Shown: one piece after another, positions 6,368 through 9,667 of the stretch
Layout of the letters: the number at the start of each line of letters is the position of its first letter
Numbering within the stretch: position 1 is the stretch's first letter
Origin: Parachlamydiales bacterium
GTDB lineage: Bacteria > Chlamydiota > Chlamydiia > Chlamydiales > SM23-39
Length of the DNA stretch: 9,667 nucleotides
NCBI GenBank assembly: GCA_003151315.1
Contig: PLXF01000177.1
Coordinates: 560-10,226, forward strand
Reading direction: 5' to 3'
The notes under the pieces: generated by a model
What the model saw: only the letters and a program-made list of their open reading frames with translations
The model's database searches: none
Told to the model about the DNA's origin: nothing
Position numbers and translations under genes: made by a program

Positions 6368-9091
6368 ATGAGACCAGAAAAAAAAAGCTTTCCCGGAGGA
6401 TTTCTGCTCATTCTCTTGGGCGCTATCCTACTTATCCTCGGCATTCAGACATTTTCGTCTGGGAGTGTAGCGAAAGTTTCGTTTAGCCATCAGGTAGAGC
6501 ACCTGATCAACCTTAGTCTGACTGTACCTGAAGAAAATCGGAAAATCGCCCAGAATGACAATCTCGTCACCTTCAGCGGGAAATTTCGAGACCATCTAAC
6601 GGACGACAGTGCCGATAGATACCGCTATCTCGAGCTTCTCAACCGCAACCATGAACTGCATACCCAAGAGACCCATTTAACAGGTGAGCTCGATACACTG
6701 CAAAAAAGTGTCAAAGACGCCGCAGATCTTTATCTACATGTTAGTGGCCAACCGTTACCCCGCTCTGGTTTCACAGTTGTAGGCACCCTTTACGATACCC
6801 CTGATCGAGATAGCTCGATTGTGATCAAAAAATTGACAGATCGGGACGTCGCCAGCATTGCTTTGGCGCAGCGCGCCCTGGCTCAAGCGCAGCAAAATCT
6901 ATCTGCTGAGAGCATCGATGTAGCCGGTAAAGAGCTAAGAACTCTTGTCGCGCATCTACGCTCACCATCGCTCGGAATTGGGAGCGAATCGCTCAAAGCG
7001 GAATTGAAAACATTTGATAATCAGCTCCAAGCCGCTGTAGACCAGTCGCCTGAACAACAGCTTACCTTGTACCGCACTACATTAAATAGACTCAACACTC
7101 TAGTCTCCGATTTAGGTCGAGAGCAGGAAGGGGTCCGTTTAGGTAACTTACGAAGTGTTCGTAGCTACGTGGAACAGCTCAAAGAGTTCACCCAAGTGGA
7201 GCAAGAGCTCGCTGAAAATGGGGCTTTATTAGAAAAAGCGCGTCAAAAAGTAACCGCGGTGATCTGGTATTTCAACAACCAGGAGCTCTCTACTCGCGCA
7301 CTGGAAAAACAGGATACGGAAGCTTATAGCCATTGGTTTGCCCAGACTAAAGAGGAATGGAGCAACTTTAACCAAAATAAAGGGCTCTACTACCGAGCTC
7401 CCGATCAACCTCGCAATACCGTTTTAGAAAAAACGTTCAAAAGCCAGGAGCCGTCTCCTAATTACTTTAGTCTGGTTTTGACGATCATGCCTGTATTGGT
7501 CGTGATCGTATTCCTCTATTTTATCTTCTCCAGACAGATGAAAGGGGTAGGCTCGTCGGCGATGAATTTTGGGAAATCGCCCGCTAAGCTGATGACGAAA
7601 GACACCAATAAGATTACGTTTAAAGATGTTGCTGGAGCCGATGAGGCCAAAGAAGAGCTTAAAGAGATCGTTGACTTCCTTAAAGATCCAGGTAGATTCA
7701 CGGTGCTCGGCGCCCGTATTCCGAAAGGGGTTCTGTTAGTAGGTCCTCCAGGAACTGGTAAAACATTAATTGCCAAAGCGGTAGCGGGAGAGGCCGATCG
7801 CCCTTTCTTCTCCATTTCAGGCTCCGATTTTGTCGAGATGTTTGTAGGCGTTGGCGCTAGCCGAATCCGAGATATGTTCGATCAAGCTAAGAAAAATGCT
7901 CCCTGTATCATATTTATGGATGAGATCGACGCTGTAGGACGCCACCGGGGTGCCGGGATTGGCGGCGGGCATGATGAGAGAGAACAGACCTTAAATCAGC
8001 TCCTTGTTGAGATGGATGGATTCGATACAAAAGAGGGTGTAATTTTAATGGCGGCGACGAACCGTCCCGACGTATTGGACAAAGCTCTCTTACGTCCCGG
8101 CCGTTTTGATCGGCGCGTTGTCCTAGATTTGCCCGATGTAAAAGGGCGCTATGAGATCCTTAAGGTTCATGCCCGAAAAATTAAAATCGACGCTTCGGTC
8201 GATCTACTCGAGATCGCAAAGGGTACTCCTGGCGCGTCCGGTGCAGATTTGGAGAATGTCCTCAATGAAGCGGCCCTTTTAGCGGCAAGAAACGGCAGAT
8301 CGGCTGTTACGTCCCGTGAAGTAAAAGAAGCTTCGGATAAAGTGCGCTATGGCAAAGAGCGACGCAGTTTAGAGATGGATGAAAAAGAGAAAAAAACAAC
8401 CGCTATTCACGAATCGGGACATGCCATTACAGGTCTGGTCGTAAAGCATAGCGATCCTGTAGATAAAGTGACGATTATTCCTCGCGGATTTTCTTTGGGC
8501 GCGACCCATTTTATGCCGCAAAAGAACCGTCTCAGCTATTGGAAAAAAGAGGTTCTCGACCAGTTGATCGTCCTTATGGGAGGCCGCGCGGCCGAGGAGA
8601 TCTTTGTTGGTGATCTATCCTCAGGAGCTCAACAAGATATAGCTCAGGCAACACGGATGGCTCGCGCTATGGTGTGTGAATGGGGTATGTCCAATAACCT
8701 TGGCGCTGTATCGTATGATGAGAAGAGTGATTCAGGGCAATATCTTGGAATGCAAAATTACCAAGATAAAAAATACTCGGATGAAACGGCCCGTGCGATC
8801 GATCAAGAGGTCCGTACTTTCCTAGATGAGGCTCACAAACAGGCTGTAGCTCTTCTTGAAGAGCATAGAGATAAAGTGATCTTAATGACCGATATGTTGA
8901 TGGAATTCGAGACCCTCGATGCCACTGATGTGAAAGAGATCATGGCAGGAACTTGGAATGCTGATACTAAGCGTGTCCGCTTAAAAGATGCTGACGAGCT
9001 GAATCTGAAAAGCCCTCCGCCCGCGCCTCCGCTGCCGGCTAAGCCGATAGCGCCGCCAGCTACAGATCCCCAACCCGGATTAAATTCTTAA
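6368..9091 (+). CDS. ftsH: ATP-dependent zinc metalloprotease FtsH with large periplasmic domain
   Basis: FtsH is the membrane-bound AAA+ protease that extracts and degrades damaged or short-lived membrane and cytoplasmic proteins, working as a hexamer. The 907 residues hold a membrane segment at about 11-28, an unusually long periplasmic part (about 29-366, Gln/Glu/Leu-rich, probably helical), and a second membrane segment at about 367-388. In the AAA+ module I see Walker A GPPGTGKT (459-466), pore motif FVGVG (492-496), Walker B IIFMDEID (514-521) and the second region of homology with arginine fingers Arg579 and Arg582. The zinc site is HESGH (681-685), with Asp757 as the likely third ligand. 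A Pro/Ala-rich tail (about 881-907) closes the protein. Typical bacterial FtsH has about 100 periplasmic residues; chlamydial FtsH is about 900 long, matching this one. All catalytic residues are present. An A9 run lies in codons 4-7. Confidence 0.97.
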   Translation: MRPEKKSFPGGFLLILLGAILLILGIQTFSSGSVAKVSFSHQVEHLINLSLTVPEENRKIAQNDNLVTFSGKFRDHLTDDSADRYRYLELLNRNHELHTQETHLTGELDTLQKSVKDAADLYLHVSGQPLPRSGFTVVGTLYDTPDRDSSIVIKKLTDRDVASIALAQRALAQAQQNLSAESIDVAGKELRTLVAHLRSPSLGIGSESLKAELKTFDNQLQAAVDQSPEQQLTLYRTTLNRLNTLVSDLGREQEGVRLGNLRSVRSYVEQLKEFTQVEQELAENGALLEKARQKVTAVIWYFNNQELSTRALEKQDTEAYSHWFAQTKEEWSNFNQNKGLYYRAPDQPRNTVLEKTFKSQEPSPNYFSLVLTIMPVLVVIVFLYFIFSRQMKGVGSSAMNFGKSPAKLMTKDTNKITFKDVAGADEAKEELKEIVDFLKDPGRFTVLGARIPKGVLLVGPPGTGKTLIAKAVAGEADRPFFSISGSDFVEMFVGVGASRIRDMFDQAKKNAPCIIFMDEIDAVGRHRGAGIGGGHDEREQTLNQLLVEMDGFDTKEGVILMAATNRPDVLDKALLRPGRFDRRVVLDLPDVKGRYEILKVHARKIKIDASVDLLEIAKGTPGASGADLENVLNEAALLAARNGRSAVTSREVKEASDKVRYGKERRSLEMDEKEKKTTAIHESGHAITGLVVKHSDPVDKVTIIPRGFSLGATHFMPQKNRLSYWKKEVLDQLIVLMGGRAAEEIFVGDLSSGAQQDIAQATRMARAMVCEWGMSNNLGAVSYDEKSDSGQYLGMQNYQDKKYSDETARAIDQEVRTFLDEAHKQAVALLEEHRDKVILMTDMLMEFETLDATDVKEIMAGTWNADTKRVRLKDADELNLKSPPPAPPLPAKPIAPPATDPQPGLNS

Positions 9092-9107
9092 GGTTGGAGT
9101 TTAGGTC

Positions 9108-9126
9108 AGGGGGGGGGGCTCCCCCT
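9108..9126 (+). terminator. G10 tract and possible hairpin after ftsH (weak terminator candidate)
   Basis: AGGGGG (9108-9113) can pair with CCCCCT (9121-9126) around a seven-base loop, 17 bp past the ftsH stop codon. The stem is GC-rich but is followed only by CTCTTTGTG, not a proper U tract, so intrinsic termination is uncertain. The G run is ten long (9109-9118), so its length may vary between cells or reads. Confidence 0.3.
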
Positions 9127-9142
9127 CTCTTTGTGTAGGACA

Positions 9143-9182
9143 GCGCGCTTCGCGCCTCGGTGACTTCTCGTTGCGCTCGGTG
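9143..9182. repeat. GC-rich imperfect tandem repeat with small inverted repeat in the convergent gap
   Basis: CTCGGTG occurs at 9156-9162 and 9176-9182, exactly 20 bp apart, each preceded by a GCGC-containing stretch (TTCGCGC and GTTGCG). The left copy includes a five-base-pair inverted repeat, GCGCG (9143-9147) with CGCGC (9151-9155) around a three-base loop. The composition contrasts sharply with the AT-rich sequence that follows. It sits between the convergent 3' ends of ftsH and the glycosyltransferase gene, a common position for dispersed palindromic elements, but no second full copy is in this window. Confidence 0.5.
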
Positions 9183-9667
9183 TTAAATTTTAAGTCTGTT
9201 GATCACGTCTAAAATAATTGGGTCGAAGTTTTTGTTCATCTTCTCTTCTATTTTGATTTTTTCTAGAGCCTGTTCTTCTCCAATCCAGCGTGCATACCGC
9301 GGTAATTTTTGTTGATGGAGAAAATCTAAATCTCGCGCCCAATAGTGGTGAAGTCGAATCCTTTCGCTTGAGTAATTTCTTATAACGCTCTTTTTCAATC
9401 GCTCCTTTTCTGCGCTTACATGGTAGTAATTATCATTATAGGCGCAAGTGTGAGGGAAAAATGATTCTTCTGCATTTACCCTTTCTGGGCGGACAATCGA
9501 TTTAACCATTTTATTTAAAGGATTTAACAAATCGGATCTCGATAGCAGTTGCTCAACCATCCAAGTATCCTCTGATAGGTTTTTTATCCCTGACGAACCA
9601 TAAAATACCCAACTTATGCAGACGCCTCCGAAATCATCAAAATCGGCCAGAAAGGCATTAAGGTCGT
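9183..9667 (-). CDS. Glycosyltransferase (GT92/DUF23 or GT2-like), C-terminal part, runs off right edge
   Basis: The frame is open on the minus strand from the right edge to a TAA at 9183-9185, about 160 residues; the ATG at 9560 is internal. The visible part begins DLNAFLADFDDFGG, then CISWVFYGSSGIKN, KMVKSIVRPERV and a late RLHHYWARDLDFL segment. This order resembles the acceptor-side half of small glycosyltransferases of the GT92/DUF23 and related GT2 type: the metal-site aspartates, a W.xFGSSG stretch, a (V)KSIV(x)P motif, then an (N/H)HY block. The D.D donor site would lie beyond the window. Such enzymes add sugars to surface glycans or lipopolysaccharide-type molecules, but neither donor nor acceptor can be named here. 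It converges with ftsH across a 91-bp gap and has no shared operon visible. It may be partial, or a recent acquisition at the edge of the conserved block. Confidence 0.68.
   Translation of the reverse strand, partial: DLNAFLADFDDFGGVCISWVFYGSSGIKNLSEDTWMVEQLLSRSDLLNPLNKMVKSIVRPERVNAEESFFPHTCAYNDNYYHVSAEKERLKKSVIRNYSSERIRLHHYWARDLDFLHQQKLPRYARWIGEEQALEKIKIEEKMNKNFDPIILDVINRLKI

Noticed and set aside
1..9667. tRNA, rRNA, CRISPR array, transposase, phage or defence-system genes
   Set aside because: I saw no cloverleaf, regularly spaced repeats with unique spacers, terminal inverted repeats, or recognisable integrase or transposase protein in any frame.

Overview
The window carries a block of housekeeping genes whose order and protein features point to the phylum Chlamydiota. 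Two lipopolysaccharide-transport permeases (lptF and lptG) run leftward and abut a divergent pair running rightward, the tRNA lysidine synthase tilS and an unusually long ftsH. I recall the same neighbourhood from Chlamydia genomes (two YjgP/YjgQ genes next to mesJ/tilS and ftsH). The FtsH here is 907 residues with a periplasmic region of about 340 residues, which also fits chlamydiae and not ordinary 600-700-residue bacterial FtsH. The flanking genes (M32 carboxypeptidase, phenylacetate-CoA-ligase-like enzyme, glycosyltransferase) suggest an environmental, amoeba-associated chlamydia more than a reduced animal pathogen. That placement is inference from gene content, not from a search.

Layout, left to right. 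Positions 1-851 (minus) hold the N-terminal 283 residues of an M32-family carboxypeptidase that runs off the left edge. Its metal-binding HExxH motif reads PEAGH. Positions 954-2753 (minus) encode a 599-residue adenylate-forming enzyme of the PaaK/CapK type with an extra N-terminal region of about 155 residues. An AT-rich 124-bp gap (2754-2877) carries its likely promoter. Positions 2878-3924 and 3921-5006 (minus) are lptG-like and lptF-like genes overlapping by ATGA. tilS begins at about 5010 (plus), only 3 bp from the lptF start, and ends at 6209. A 158-bp gap holds a probable extended -10 promoter, then ftsH spans 6368-9091. A 91-bp convergent gap contains a G10 tract, a possible hairpin and a GC-rich imperfect repeat. 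Positions 9183-9667 (minus) are the C-terminal part of a glycosyltransferase open through the right edge.

How the genes relate. LptF and LptG would form the inner-membrane part of the Lpt transporter that moves lipooligosaccharide to the outer membrane. TilS modifies the isoleucine CAU anticodon and is essential for decoding AUA. FtsH is the membrane quality-control AAA+ protease. These four are the conserved core. The three flanking genes look like lineage-specific cargo with no evident shared pathway.

I found no CRISPR array, tRNA, rRNA, transposase or clear new multi-gene defence system. The observations most worth a second look are the altered catalytic motif of the carboxypeptidase, the back-to-back lptF/tilS start in which a -10-like hexamer for a leaderless lptF overlaps the tilS start codons, the N-terminally extended adenylating enzyme, the GC-rich repeat after ftsH, and several A8-A9 tracts inside coding sequence.
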